From Muscardinus avellanarius (Eukaryota > Chordata > Mammalia > Rodentia > Gliridae): a stretch of DNA of 64,000 nt. Below, piece by piece: positions 21,428 through 33,850 of the stretch. Position 1 is the stretch's first letter. The number at the start of each line of letters is the position of its first letter. The stretch lies in the NCBI GenBank assembly GCA_963383645.1, contig OY726561.1:24966826-25030825 (forward strand), read 5' to 3'. The notes below the pieces were generated by a model. That model saw nothing but the letters and a program-made list of their open reading frames with translations. It searched no databases and had not been told where the DNA came from. Both the position numbers and the translations under genes were made by a program.

Positions 21428-22995
21428 GGAAAACTTAAATGATTGACATGTGCCCAGTTTGAGAAGTTTTAGTTAAGAATGACAATTATAGAAGGGTCAC
21501 CTATTTTCTCAAAGGTCTGTAAATAGTTATTATGCAGAGTGATACATGTCCTTTGTAACTCTGCTAAAGTAATCTCATGCAAGGGTCATATGCATCATGC
21601 CTTTCTCTAAAACTAACTTAGTAAGAAAATTTGAATTTCCTTAGAGAAAATACCTCTTCTATTTTAATATTTTTGAAACTTCAAAATATGATGAAAATAT
21701 CCTCTGTAAGACACAGAGGACAAAACAAGTCTAAATTTTATAAGAAATTATTTTATGATTTTGTAGATGTAAGAGATATTTTAACAGCCTGTCAATTAAG
21801 TAAATACAATAACCAGAAAAGCCATTTGTGTTCTATTCATGTTGACTGAAAAGCTGATACTTTTATATGTTTTTCAAAGTGGATAATTTAAATGTTTTCT
21901 GTACAAAGGCATTTTGTTTCAGCATAAAATTTGACTTTTTGTATCAACAAAGAAGAACCAAAGCATTTAAATGTACTTACTTTTGAATTATTATTTCCTT
22001 TTCTCTGCAACTGGCTAGCTATCTTTTCCATAAACATTACATTGGAAAACAAGGTATATCTAAAAATCAACCCATCATTTGAAAAACACTAGATCAAAAG
22101 AATACATAGGATACTGTTGAAAATCAACTATTCTATTAATATTACTATTATATAGTTCACATGTCCTAATTTTACAGATAGATTGTTAATGTGGAATTTA
22201 CCAAAAGTGGTAAGATTTCTTACATACCCAGTGAATTATATTTAGAAGAGGTTATGTTTTTGACAAATTGAATAAAAAGACCTGTGTGTATATGGATAAC
22301 AAACTCACTGATTAGAGGAACATCCAGGTTGCAATCCCAGAGAATTGGCCACAGAGGTAACAAAGGCATTATTATTTATTATTATTTTATTTTATTTTAG
22401 TATTTTCTTAAAGGGTAGACAAGGTTCTGCTCCCTTGATATTTAAATTTTTGGAGGATACAAATGGCAATTGCTCATCAAGTTGATAAGCATGCTAACTA
22501 TAGATGACAATAAGATCTATTCTAAAATTATAGAGGATAAAATAATAGTCTCGTGAGCTATACCTACTATACAAAGGAGGTCAACATTGAACCAGTTGAG
22601 AAAATGGCATGTGATCTGGGGCTTGAATGAATGCCATGAGCTTTTCAAAGTTCTGATGAAAAGTGGTTCAGACTGATCAAACTGAAAGAACATTTCAGTA
22701 TTTCAAAGCAAAAAAATGAAAAATTTTAAGGATTAAAAATTATTCCCAATTTATAAGTCTAGTTAATGGAAGATCTAGTATAAGGATCTCCACAGTATGA
22801 TTTCAAATTCTGCTTATATATCTGCTCTGAATAATGCCTTCTTTTAAATTTAACAAAGATCATTTAAACATAAAATGGAGAGGGATATATTATAACAAAG
22901 AGGAAAAATTATGGCAGTCTAATGTGGTTGTTTCTGGCCTAAAGTAATGAATTTTGGGCACACTATTGCTGGACTGCTAAGCCCTGTAGTAGGGG
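21428..22995. other. AT-rich single-copy DNA, no gene seen
   Basis: The only simple repeat is a short ATT-rich run near 22,370-22,400. No coding or RNA gene signal. Confidence 0.5.
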
Positions 22996-22999
22996 TTTT

Positions 23000-23250
23000 T
23001 TTGTATATATACACTATATATAATATATACAGTATATATATGTACTATATATAGTATAAAATATATATGTAGTACTATATATGTACATATATAGTATATG
23101 TATAGTACTATATATATTTTGTACACACACGTATATTATATAGTATAAAATATATATGTAGTACTATATATAGTATATATATATATATATTACTGTATAT
23201 TTTGTACACACACACACACTATATATATATGTATGTATGTATAATTACCC
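23000..23250. repeat. Complex AT-rich palindromic minisatellite
   Basis: Many short self-complementary words (TATATA, GTACTATATATAGTA, TGTACATATATA). The segment GTATAAAATATATATGTAGTACTATATAT is repeated about 87 bp apart (about 23,054 and 23,141), each time followed by a TTTTGTACACACAC-type flank. It is likely unstable and prone to hairpin or cruciform formation. Confidence 0.8.
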
Positions 23251-23474
23251 AAGGATATCTCTGTTTGTCAATCACCTATTAATAAAATAGCGGAGGGAAA
23301 GGTTTGAAGAATAAGTACAGAAATACTTAGAAACTTTTATAGAGAGAGCTAATTAAGGATAGGGAGACATTTTTGTGTTTGGTAGAAAGCAAACCAACAT
23401 TCTGTAGTATTATGGGATAAAAAATGAGAAAGTGCTTGAAAGGAGTGATCTCCTAACAACGAAATAAAATATTG

Positions 23475-23825
23475 TTATAATTGGGAATTGGAATGTCTCT
23501 TAAAAGCTCATGTGGGGAAAGCCTGGTTTACAATGGAGCAGGGTGCAGAAGTGAGCCATGGCTGAAGAAGATGGGTCCCTGGGGCATGACCCTGAGGACC
23601 ACATTGATCCCAGGTCACATCCTGTCACCCTCCCTCACTGCTTCTGGGCCCCCACAGGCTGAGCAGCTTTTCTACACCATGACCTGCCCTCATGTTGTAT
23701 GTGTTTTGGAGCTGGCAGAACACAGAGTACATGTTTAAAATCATGAGCGAAACAAAGCTTTCTTGTTTTTAGTTAGTTTTGTCAGATAGTTTGGTCGCAG
23801 TGATGCAAAGCTAACACAAATATAT
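23475..23825 (+). mobile_element. MaLR-type LTR relic
   Basis: GGAATTGGAATGTCTCTTAAAAGCTCATGTG start, CCATGACCTGCCCTCATGTTG middle, and TTTGGTCGCAGTGATGCAAAGCTAACACA end. The order matches MLT1/MST-like elements, including the final CTAACACA. The frame across it is a chance ORF. Subfamily is not certain. Confidence 0.6.
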
Positions 23826-25640
23826 AGAAATAAACCACAATAAAATTGAGTTTGATTGGTATAAGACATTTTATAGTCAAAGTAAAAGCACTAATAAATT
23901 TGATATGGACAGAGTGGGTAAGGAAGGAGGCAAAGGCAGGACTTATAAATGCTTATTATTATAAATACCAAAATTTGGTGTCTGGAGGAATATAAGAAGG
24001 ATGATGAAGTTGAGAAAATATATATTTTAATGAAACTATCAGGGTATGGTAAATACCAGTGACATTATTTCATTAAAGAAGATGAAACTGGTACTTAAAT
24101 AGAGAAAGGATACATAGAGCAACAAAGTCTCTGACTAAAAAATAACTATTTTTTTTCAAACGATAATTGACAAAAATTGAAAAGGAAGAGATAGATGCAA
24201 AGAAAAATGTTCAAAAAAACTTACTACAGACAATGGTTAAATGCTACAAAATGAAGTCTATATTTTTATATTTTGTTTTTTACTATCACAATAGAATTGT
24301 TCAACATTTTGAAAAGAATGTGAGCCCATAGGAAACAGAGTTCAGTGTGAGCACACACTGCCAGAGTTAGAATTAGTGGAGATTCTTTTAATACCAAACC
24401 AACAATATCTCTCTAAATTAAACCTATAATACCATCTTTGTTAGACCTCTCACTTTTAGTGTCTTACAATTTAAGAAAAAATTCTTAAATCTTATTTATT
24501 GTTTTTTTTAAATATTTGAGAGAAATTGGTATCTTTTGTAAAGTAAAAAATATTTTAAACACTATGTAGTCCTTCTGAAAAAAATGCAGAAAAAATGTTT
24601 CATGATTATCTGGAATAAAAAATGTTTGGCTTTAATTCTTCTACTTTTGGTAAAAAAAATGATGAGCAATAAAAATGATAAATTAATGTGTGGCTATTTG
24701 GATGGAGAAAGAAAAACAAAGCTTCTTTATGTTTTGAATAATGCTATTCTTAAAATGAGAAAACATTCAGTAAACTTTATATGGTAAATATTTGTCTATG
24801 TGAAAAAGTATTCAGAAAAATATTTATGGACTTAATGATATTGTAGTAAATATATGTAACATGATGTTTTTATTCATTGGAAGTAAAAAAAAAACTTTTT
24901 CATATATCATTCAAGATATATGTTGCAAATCTGAAATTCCAACAACTACGTACAACTGACTTTAAAAAGTCGTATGTAAGTGTTTTGTGAAAAAGTTTAT
25001 GACAAAAAGTACATTATTGACAAAATTTAATCAATTTTTAAAAAACTGAAGGCCAAGTTAACAATGCTTTCTTCTGATGTATGGAGAAAACAGAATAAAA
25101 ATCAAGGAGAGAGAAAGACAGTGAGAGAGAATATGAGAATAGAGCCACAAATGTAATGGAAGATAAGTGTGAATTAACACTGTGCCATTTGAAGTATAAG
25201 TGCTGTGGTGAGTTTAAAATATTTCCAAGGGTCAATGAAATTAAATTAGAACACAAGCTATTTGATGTAGCTCCATAACAACTGGACATGCTCCAGAGGA
25301 TATTTAAACACTTCTTCAAACGCTCATTTGTCTAGCAATATTGACTGGGTTCATTCTCATTTTAATAAGGCAATTGAGCTTCTTTTTTCAATGACCTTCC
25401 CACAATGCACATGAGAAATGACTGCATCCAGATACTGACAGGACATTTCAAGTTGCATTTGGATCTCCTCTTTGTGAAACGTGTAAACATGCTATGATTT
25501 CTGACTGCTGTGCATGCATTATTCTCAAGTATGTGTGAATTCAAGCTGAATATTTTCTGCAGCTAATTGAATGTAGTTACATTGACCGCAAAACACACTG
25601 TGTTCTACTGGCAGTCTACTATCTAATTAAAATGGAATTA
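23826..25640. other. AT-rich single-copy DNA, no gene seen
   Basis: No transposable element recognised over 1.8 kb. About 25,040-25,620 is less AT-biased and more complex than its surroundings and could be conserved non-coding DNA, but nothing in the sequence proves it. Confidence 0.45.
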
Positions 25641-25829
25641 TAAAACACTGTGCAATATCAGTCCGACATTATTTCTACTGCTTTGCACTTATGTGGTTAC
25701 CTGGAAATATTTTATTTTATAGTAGAAAAAACAGGAATGAGACTTGCAGAGAAGATAAAAATAACTTTTATTGACAAAGACAAAATCTCAGAAATTCAAA
25801 ATGATATACTTTATTTTTGTGCTTCTCTT

Positions 25830-26180
25830 AGTACAATGTACTCATACATTATAGTGAGATTCAAAGTCATGCAAACAAGCATGCACACAAATATTGGTAT
25901 TTTTTTTTCCAGATCCAACCCTGATACCCTCCCTTCCAGGTACATAGTGGATTGGTACTGATATCTTCATACATAAGCATAACATAATTTGAAATCTTCC
26001 TTTCATCAGTTCTTCTTGTAACCTTCCCTCTTTTCCCATCCCCCTCCACTATTCCACTGATCCGGTCTCCTTAATTATTTAATTCCATTTTGGTTCCTAT
26101 TTTTTTTTTTAACCTCCACATTTGAGAAGAAACATTTGACCCCTGACTTTCTGAGGCTGGGTGATTTTCTATTTTCTTCT
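25830..26180 (-). mobile_element. Old L1 3'-UTR-like relic
   Basis: GTACAATGTACTCATACATTATAGTG, GCATGCACACAAATATTGG and a pyrimidine-rich CCCTCTTTTCCCATCCCCC tract follow the order of reverse-oriented L1 3' ends, but similarity is low. Confidence 0.4.
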
Positions 26181-26297
26181 AAATGATGAGACATAAGAGT
26201 CAATAGTGATTATCCATATTCTGACATTTATCTTTATTTTTAAAATAATTCATTTTCTTGGTTTTCCTATGCTTAGCTTTTAATTTTTTCTGTTTTT

Positions 26298-26516
26298 TAT
26301 TTGTTTGTTTGTTTGTTGTGGTGATGAGGATTGGACCCCAGGACATTCTATCTTAGAACTACATCCATATCTCTATTTTATTTTTTTACTTTGAAACAAA
26401 GTCTCACTAAATTACCGAGGGCCTCAATAAATTGCGGAGGCTGACTTCAAACATGCATTCCATCTCAGCTTCCCAAGTACTGGGATTAGAGGCATGTGCC
26501 ACCATGCCTGGCTCAG
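26298..26516 (-). mobile_element. Degraded dimeric SINE
   Basis: (TTTG)n tail, GTGGTGATGAGGATTGGACCCC (reverse of an ID-like right half with box B), TTTGAAACAAAGTCTCACTA and GTGCCACCATGCCTGGC. Confidence 0.88.
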
Positions 26517-27525
26517 ATTGTACTTTTATGTCGTTTTACTAATTTCTTTATATATTGCCTTTTGACTGACTGCTCATCTTTATAACTTGTCATTTTTATA
26601 CATTTCCCAGCAATATTCTGTACTTAAGTTGTATTGAGAAACTGCTGATTCTGCTTCATATATCTTCAAGATTTCAAAAGCTGATACCTCCTTCATACTC
26701 AATTCTATTTTCAAATCAATTTAGTTCTATATGTTAATGGTTTTTAATAACTAAATTAAACATAACCTGCAATAGGAAAATATTTATTGGTCTCCTAGCA
26801 AAGCCCAAGTTTGAATCACTACCCTTTTACCCAGAACCCCTTATAGAATCTACTGATATTTAGAGAGCATTAGAATATTTATTAAAATCTTTATTTTAAT
26901 CACAGCTGAGTTTATTGCTAAGCTAATAATATTACATTTCATCATGCCTTCCTTTCACAGAACTGGGATGAAGCCTGGAAATGTGTTTACACATTATTTC
27001 TAAATAAGATCCAACAGAGAAGAAAACCCATTAAACTGAGCCTAACATTCTCTATGCTGTTTTTTCTCTTGGAGAATTTGTTAATTCTAGTCATGAAGGC
27101 AATAACTACTAATAGGCAGAGTACACACCACAGGAATACCATGGTCACATGGAAATTAAAAAGTGACACTTTGGCTTTTTAGAAAGCTTAGACATGAAGA
27201 TATCAGATTTTTTCATGGAAGAAAGAAGCACAGAAGGTACTCAGATACTTGGCTTTTGCTTGGAGACATTTGCTGATTAATAGACTTTGTAGATCATTGA
27301 GTAAAGAAGCCAAGTAAGCAGTGAAACCAAGATAAGATGAATTTTTAATAGATGTTTCTGAGGAAAGTATTGGAGATCAGAACTCTAAAAGGGGGGTGGC
27401 TCTGGATACAAATAAATGCCTAAATAGACAAAACAGAAAAAAATAAGCATTAGATCAAGGCACTATTAAGAATTGGGAAAATAATTAGAGTAACATTTAA
27501 GAAGTACAAAACGGACTAAACATGG
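26517..27525. other. AT-rich single-copy DNA, no gene seen
   Basis: No repeat or coding signal recognised. Confidence 0.5.
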
Positions 27526-27529
27526 TCTT

Positions 27530-27664
27530 ATATGTTGTATCTAGAATGTCCCCCTGGAAACTCATGTGTTGAGTGCACATCCCCAGTGCAGTCAAGTTTA
27601 GAGATGGGGCATGGCTGAATAAAATGATAAAATAGATGACTGGGACATGACCTTAAGGTGTACC

Positions 27665-27709
<45 letters not shown>

Positions 27710-28003
27710 TCTCTTCTCTTCTCTTCTCTTCTCTTCTCTTCTCTTCTCTTCTCTCTCTCTCTCTCTCCCTCTCCCTCTCCCTCTCCCTCTCCCTCTCTTT
27801 TTCCTCGCTTCCATGAGAGAGAGTTTTAGTTCTGAAAAACTGAGCTACCTTGCCTTGATATTTCTGCATTGAGGCTGGTAAACCATGGACTAAATCTCTA
27901 AAACTTTGAGCCGAAATTAACTTTTCATTCTCTAAGTTGTTCTTTTTTATGCTTTTTTATTACAATGGTACAAATTTAATTACCACAAACAGACTAACAT
28001 TTC
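27530..28003 (+). mobile_element. MaLR-type LTR relic with expanded polypyrimidine tract
   Basis: TCTAGAATGTCCCCCTGGAAACTCATGTG start, GACTGGGACATGACC, ACCATGGACTAAATCTCTAAAACTTTGAGCC and the terminal CAAACAGACTAAC. The internal CTCTCT box normal for these LTRs is expanded to about 130 bp. It is the best-preserved member of this family in the window. Confidence 0.65.
27667..27798 (+). repeat. Compound (CT)n-(TTCTC)n-(CCCTCT)n microsatellite
   Basis: Three successive registers: a CT run, about nine TTCTC pentamers, a short CT run, then CCCTCT hexamers. It causes long spurious frames on both strands. Confidence 0.97.
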
Positions 28004-28244
28004 TAAAGTTCATAATTTAGAAAAGAATTGTGGAAAACATTTATTTGATGCCTGGCAGAATGCACATTTAGAATATACTTTAATGTATTTATTTCTCTCA
28101 TAAACTGTATCTTGAATTCATTCAAAATTTAAGATGAATAAATCATGTCAAAAGAGAATCAAGATATAAAACTTACAATGAAATCAAATACAAACCTGCT
28201 TAAAATACTAGAGTTATATAAAGTAGACTTTCAAACAACAATGA

Positions 28245-28445
28245 TTATTCAAAAACTTGAAAAAATGAAAAATTTCATCATAAAATACTTAGCCAAACAT
28301 GAGAAGGAGCCAAGGGGGAAAGAATGGGTTGGGAATTGGGAAAGGATTAAATAGGTAATGTGTGAATGTATGTCTCTACCATCTTGTACTCCGTTAAGAT
28401 GTATGATTATAATACAACAATAAAAAACAAAAGATAAAAATAAAC
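28245..28445 (+). mobile_element. 5'-truncated L1 3' UTR
   Basis: AGAAGGAGCCAAGGGGGAAAG polypurine tract, then GTCTCTACCATCTTGTACTCC, AAGATGTATGATTATAATACAA and an A-rich end. It is a good example of the local L1 terminal block. Confidence 0.88.
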
Positions 28446-28734
28446 TTGTAATTGAAAAAAATAAAATTGAGATTCTAGAGCAGAATACATATATCAAAAA
28501 TATACTAAGATAAATGAGGCAGAGCAATACCCTATTGGACAGGTTTATTATACAGTGTGTTTTATCAACAGTAGATAACCAGAAGAATAATAAATACGCA
28601 GTAAAAATTGCAAAAAAGAGTGAACACTGTGAAAAACCAAGACATAACTTTACTGTGCGTCCCAGTAAGCATTCTTGCAGCTATAATCTAAAAACACTTT
28701 CCATATAATTTAAAGGGAAAAAAATACTTATTTT

Positions 28735-29035
28735 TTCACAGTTTCAGTTTCAATCTATATAGGACAGGGACCATGAAGTCAGAGGATGATAGCAGGAAGC
28801 AGAGAATGGGAAACCACATGGATTGTGCTCACATCTTGGAGGCCAGAAGCAAGAGAGAGTAACCAGGGGGAGAAGGAACCATTTATATAATCCCCAAGGC
28901 CACACTCCCAAGAACTCATTATAGCCATACCCTAGTGCCTTGAGTCATCACCCAGATAAATCCATTACAATGAATTTATCCACTGTTGGGATTATAACCC
29001 TCATTGATCAATTACATCAGCTCCAAACATTAGTA
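28735..29035 (-). mobile_element. MaLR-type LTR relic
   Basis: TTCACAGTTTCAGTTTC, GAGGATGATAGCAGGAAGC, AAGCAAGAGAGAGTAACC (purine box), CCATTACAATGAATTTATCC. This is the reverse orientation of the family at 27,530-28,003. Confidence 0.55.
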
Positions 29036-29257
29036 AGTGATACCTTTTGAGGACATTTTATATCTAACAATAACACTGGGCTAGGGCTAATCAGCAAAGT
29101 AAAGTAAAATAAAATCTGCAGTGCTCCTCCACCCAAGTAAAGACCATAAGGGATGTTGATGAATTCTTTTAAGGGATTTCTTACTATTTCATTAAGGAAA
29201 TACACCTTCATTCCCATGCTGTAATCTAGTCAGTTGCTACATTCATGCAATAATTTT

Positions 29258-29745
29258 TTATAAGTTTTTTATTTGTGCATTGTAGTCATACATCTTAATG
29301 GGATAAATGATGGTGGAGATATACATGCACACATCATCCAATTAGCCCTTACCCAATTCTCACCCCATTCCCTCCCATTCCCTCCTTCCCATGCTTGGCT
29401 TAGTGATTGACTTTGATATGTTTTTTAAGTACATCATATATTTTAGACAGTTTCCCTTTTCCTCCTCCCATCCCCTCAGTTAGGTTGTCTTATTTGCTCT
29501 TCTATAGAATCTCTTTCTTCATCTAGAGTTCCTTCTGTTATCCATTATCTTTTACATATTAGGGAAAGCATTTGATTTCTTATTGTGACTGACTAATCTC
29601 ACTTAGCATAATGTCCTCTAGTTGCATCCATTTCCCTGTAAATGATGTAACTGTGTTTTTCTTTATGACTGAGTAAAATTCCATTGTATACATATCTCAC
29701 AGTTTTGTAATCCATTCATCTGTTGATGGACATCTTGGATAATAA
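29258..29745 (-). mobile_element. L1 3' end
   Basis: TTTTTTATTTGTGCATTGTAG, GATGGTGGAGATATACATGC, CTTAGCATAATGTCCTCTAG and CCATTCATCTGTTGATGGAC, that is, 3' UTR followed by the end of ORF2 in reverse. Confidence 0.9.
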
Positions 29746-30555
29746 ATTATTCAAGCATTTTTACCTCTTTGAATCTTTTGGCTTTTTATTCAGTACTCTG
29801 AGAGGACATACAGCAGAAAGGTTAACTTTGTTTTTTTATTTAAGAGAAAACTAAAGTAATGAACAAAACAACTTAAAGAGATAATAATATGGTCCACACC
29901 ATATAGGTCTAAGGATCATAAAATAAGTTAATACTGGTGAAGTGACAATTAAACACAATAAACCGTGCATAAATATAAATTACTATTATTATTATCTCCT
30001 TTATTAAGCACAAAGTTTGAAATCTAAACATTTTAATAAATGTAGAGTCATATACAGCACTACTTTCTTTGATGCCTTTTCCTAAATAATTTGACATTAA
30101 ATGGATAATTCAAGCATCCATTTTCAGAACCCATAACAATGAGAATAATGGTGAATGGAAGAACAGGGAAATGTAAGGAGAGTGCTCATTATGTGTTCAT
30201 ACAGATGAAGAGGATGTAATGGGATTCATCTTACTTTTATTAGTTAATTTGGCTTTGGATTGAACATAAAAGACAGCATAGTAAAGTTTAGAAAGATAAA
30301 TGTAGTGGTTACAATGATGAATAGGCACAAAATTGTGGATTGATTCATTTAAATGTGTTAATGCTGCTGGATAGTCATTTCACATCACATGCAACTTTGG
30401 CAGTTGTACAGTAATATAAAATCCCAATAGGACAGATTATAATATGTAAATTCAATGAAGGTATGTTAAAGGTAAGGGGCACATGTATAGAGATGATTCT
30501 AAATAAATGTTCACATGGCAAGAAGAAAAATATATCTGGAGAAGTAGAATCGCCG
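29746..30555. other. AT-rich single-copy DNA, no gene seen
   Basis: No repeat or coding signal recognised. Confidence 0.5.
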
Positions 30556-31243
30556 ATACACCATCGTTAGCATTTCAAATGAATGCAGCCACTTTAAAAA
30601 ACTGTATAGAGAGTCCTCAGAGGAATGGGAATGAACCTCCCATATACCCAGCCATACACTCCTAGGTATTTAAGCATAAGAGTTGAAACCATACTACCAT
30701 TGTAATACATACATATCTTTCTTTATAGATGTGCAAGTAATAATAGCCAAACTAAGAAATCAGTGAAGATATTCATCAACAGACAAATGGATTACAAAAC
30801 TACATGATATGTACACAATGGAATTCTACTCAGCCATGAAAAAAGGTCATTTGCAGGAATATGGGTAGAAATGAAGAATATTATGCTAAGTGAGTTTAAT
30901 CAGTTGAAAAAAGTAAAAAGTTTAATGTTTTCCCTCATATGAAGAAGCTAAGGAGAAATTGGGACATAGGAAGAACTCCAGACAAAAGAGAAAAACTCTT
31001 AGTGGAATTCATAACTGAGGGAGATGGAAGGGGGAAGAAAGACCTGAAGGTAGAACTATCTCCATAAACATGATATGCATACACAAATTTATCAAATCTA
31101 ATCACTTTGCTGATCATGGGACAAAGGGGATGGAGACAGAATGGAGTGGACACTAGAGGCAGACTCAATGAGTGTTTTGTGTATGTATGCCACGATCACC
31201 CTGAAATTTAGCAAAATGCATGATTAAAATACACCAATTAAAA
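30556..31243 (+). mobile_element. L1 3' end (late ORF2 and 3' UTR)
   Basis: GAATGCAGCCACTTTAAAAAAC, GGAATTCTACTCAGCCATG, ATTATGCTAAGTGAGTTTAATC and ATGATTAAAATACACCAATTAAAA. ORF2 frame is broken. A SINE is inserted at its 3' tip. Confidence 0.9.
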
Positions 31244-31459
31244 GCCAGGCCTGGTGGCACATGCTTGTAATTTCAGTGCTTGGGAGGCTGAGATAGGAGG
31301 ACTGCACAGGTTCGAAGTCAGCCTCAGCTACTTAGTGAGGCTCTCAGCAACTTAGTGAGACCCTGTTTCCAAATAAAGTATAAAATAGGTCTGGGTGTAT
31401 AGCCAGGAGGTAGAAAGCCTCTTGGTTCCACTCTAAGCACCACCAAAAAAAAAAAAAAT
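31244..31459 (+). mobile_element. B1-dID/MEN-like SINE
   Basis: GCCAGGCCTGGTGGCACATG start, TATAGCCAGGAGGTAGAAAG right half, A14 tail. The 12-bp TSD CACCAATTAAAA (31,232-31,243; 31,460-31,471) is the L1 tail junction, so the SINE landed at the very end of the preceding L1. Confidence 0.95.
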
Positions 31460-31473
31460 CACCAATTAAAAAG

Positions 31474-32164
31474 AAATTATAAATTAAGAAGAAATTATAA
31501 AGAGAAAAATGCAGATCCTTTCATTACCATTTACCATCTAACATTGCAATGTATTTTCAGGCTAATTGAAATAAAATACTTGGCTACAACTTACTTTTCC
31601 CGTCTAAGAGAAGCAATTTGGATATATTTCTACATTTCTGGAGTAACTGCAGAGACATAGGTTGGTGTAATAAACTTGGTATAAGAGGGGTGCTTATATT
31701 GTATGCAGTGGAAGTGACAAAATTCAAGAAATGCTACACATGATTGCAGGTTATAAAATATTTGCAAGCACCCTGCTGGCTACAACTCTTGATCTACAAT
31801 AATTGGGGAAATATGTATATATAATTATCTTTATTAGTAGTAACATTGTAATAAAAACTGAAAGAAACCTTCACCTTAACACTTCTATTTTAGTGTGCAT
31901 GATGATTTGCTTTTAATTTTGTTTAAAGTTAGATATCCACAAATAATATCATAAGCATTAAACACTGCATTTAAATCCAAATTTTATTATTATTAATAAT
32001 TTGCTTATATATAGACTATAACAGCTGACAGAATGCCACTGACCTGGTTTAGGACATATTTTTTGTATTTTAAAACATTTGTATTCTCGATTAATATCCA
32101 TATTTTAATAAATATTCCTTTTCTAACCCATTTTATACTTCATTCAGTTTGTATCATTCAACTT
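31474..32164. other. AT-rich single-copy DNA, no gene seen
   Basis: No repeat or coding signal recognised. Confidence 0.5.
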
Positions 32165-32240
32165 TATATAAAAATACCATCTTGTACTCCATTAAGATGT
32201 ATAAGTACAATGCACCAATAAATAATAAAAATTAAAAGCC
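32165..32240 (+). mobile_element. Very short 5'-truncated L1 tip
   Basis: ATACCATCTTGTACTCCATTAAGATGTATAAGTACAATGCACCAATAA-type terminal block only, about 75 bp. It gives the minimal L1 3' terminus shared with the composite family. Confidence 0.85.
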
Positions 32241-33290
32241 CACACAATTTGCAACTGAACTATTTAAAAATTAATATACAAATGCAAAATCATCTTAAAC
32301 TTCTCAAGTCTTTAGCTAATTCAATTTTAGCTTTTGCCCTCACCAATTCTTGTGATATTCAAAACCAGGAAGATAATTTACTCTAAAACCATACCTCCTT
32401 AAGCCATAGAATGTAAAGTCTGCATGCACTATTGGAAATGTAGAAATTACACTCAAGCAAACTAATTAAGGATTCAAGTTGCAGCACTAGCCTGTTGGTC
32501 TGAGAAAATTAAGGTCTGACTAGCATTCAGAGAACAGGCTATTAAAATAGCGATGTTTTAGTCTTAAGGAATAACCTGAGATCTGAGAGGGCAGAAACAG
32601 AGAAAGACATATATGTCAAAGGCTCAAAAGCTTTAAACAGACTCACCTTTTTTCTTATTTATGATCCCATTCCACCCCAATATTCCATGACAATCCTTGC
32701 ATTAAGATGAGCAACCACTATGTGGCTATATAGAGCAAATGGTGCCCAAGTGACTTGGAAGTATTAACATCCTTCCAAAAGAATAAGTGCATGTCATCAA
32801 AGCTGCTTTGAACTTTTACTCAGGGAGTTCATTCCTGGAAGACTCTGATTGCTCTAAAGAATTATGGGGGCCAAGTCCTGATGGTGTTGGAGAAGAGCCT
32901 AGTCTGAAATTGATCATTTAAGAAATCCAGTAATACAATTTAAGGTAGTAGGTCAAGGGCTTATATTAATACCAATACATGCTAGTTATAAATATTATCT
33001 AGGGAAAGATCATTTGAAACAATATGTTGAGGAGAATTTGATGGTAAAACTCAAATAATAAAATCTTAAAATATTGCTAACTTACATTGAAGGAAAAGAA
33101 TTTGTTTCTATGTTCAAAAGATAACTATACACAGCTTGCAGAATTTCTTAGTATAAATATAATAGCCTGGTTTAAGAAGAGTATAAGTGTTCTATTAATA
33201 TATAGCAAGTAACTTAAAATATCAGTTTAGTTGAAAATAAACTATAATATAAATACTACAAAAATTTATTTTAAACAATAACTTCTATTT
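32241..33290. other. AT-rich single-copy DNA, no gene seen
   Basis: No repeat or coding signal recognised. Confidence 0.5.
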
Positions 33291-33298
33291 AAAACTAA

Positions 33299-33483
33299 GA
33301 CATTTTTGTGGTATTGGGGTTCCTGGAAACCCTTCTATCTCTGGGATACACTCCCAAAAATATTTTATATATTTTTTATTTGGAAACGGTCTCTTAAGCC
33401 AGCAAGGTGGCTTCGAAACAGCGCTATCCTCCCGTCTTCGCTCCCAAGCACGAGGATTACAAGCATGTGCCACCACGCCTGGC
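33299..33483 (-). mobile_element. B1-dID/MEN-like SINE, youngest type
   Basis: GGTATTGGGGTTCCTGGAAAC, TTGGAAACGGTCTCTTAAGCC and TGCCACCACGCCTGGC. TSD AAAACTAA at 33,291-33,298 and 33,484-33,491. Confidence 0.93.
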
Positions 33484-33506
33484 AAAACTAAATTTGTTTT
33501 TTTAAA

Positions 33507-33632
33507 GTCGGGTATGGTAGTGGATGCTTGTATTCCCAGCGTTTGGGAGGCTGAGATGGGGGGATTGCAGTTCGTGGACAGCCTCATCTACTACTTAGTG
33601 AAGCCCTTTACAACTCAGTGAGACCCTGTTTT
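33507..33632 (+). mobile_element. Left half of a dimeric SINE split by composite copy B
   Basis: GTCGGGTATGGTAGTGGATG through CAACTCAGTGAGACCCTGTTTT. It breaks off in the A-rich linker at the copy B target site and resumes at 36,110. Confidence 0.93.
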
Positions 33633-33640
33633 AAAATAAA
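33633..33640 (+). repeat. Left TSD of composite copy B
   Basis: AAAATAAA, preceded by CCTGTTTT, gives an L1-type TTTT/AAAA target in the SINE linker. Matched at 36,110-36,117. The exact length is uncertain because the sequence is A-rich. Confidence 0.8.
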
Positions 33641-33645
33641 AAAGA

Positions 33646-33850
33646 GATGGGGCCTGGGTCGCGGGACTCTGGGGCCCAGGCCGAACTGCGCGTAGCACGC
33701 CAGACCCCTGGAGAAACCGGGCCCAGTAAGACGCTGGGTTCTGGGTGGGGGTCACGCGCGGGGCACGCCAGATGGGGCCCAGGTCGCGGGACTCTGGGCC
33801 CCAGGGCGAACTGCGCGTAGCATGCCAGACCCCTGGAGAAACTGGGCCCA
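33646..33850 (+). promoter_or_regulatory. CpG-rich monomers (promoter-like) of copy B
   Basis: About 1.6 copies of the 124-bp monomer with CGCGGGACTCTGGG, AACTGCGCGTAGCACGCCAG and CCCTGGAGAAAC. One GC box has decayed (TGGGTGGGGGTCACGCG), consistent with CpG loss. Promoter role is inferred from CpG content and position. Confidence 0.6.

Noticed and set aside
27528..27869. Arg/Glu-repeat frame of 113 codons
   Set aside because: It is the reverse strand of the CT/TTCTC microsatellite.
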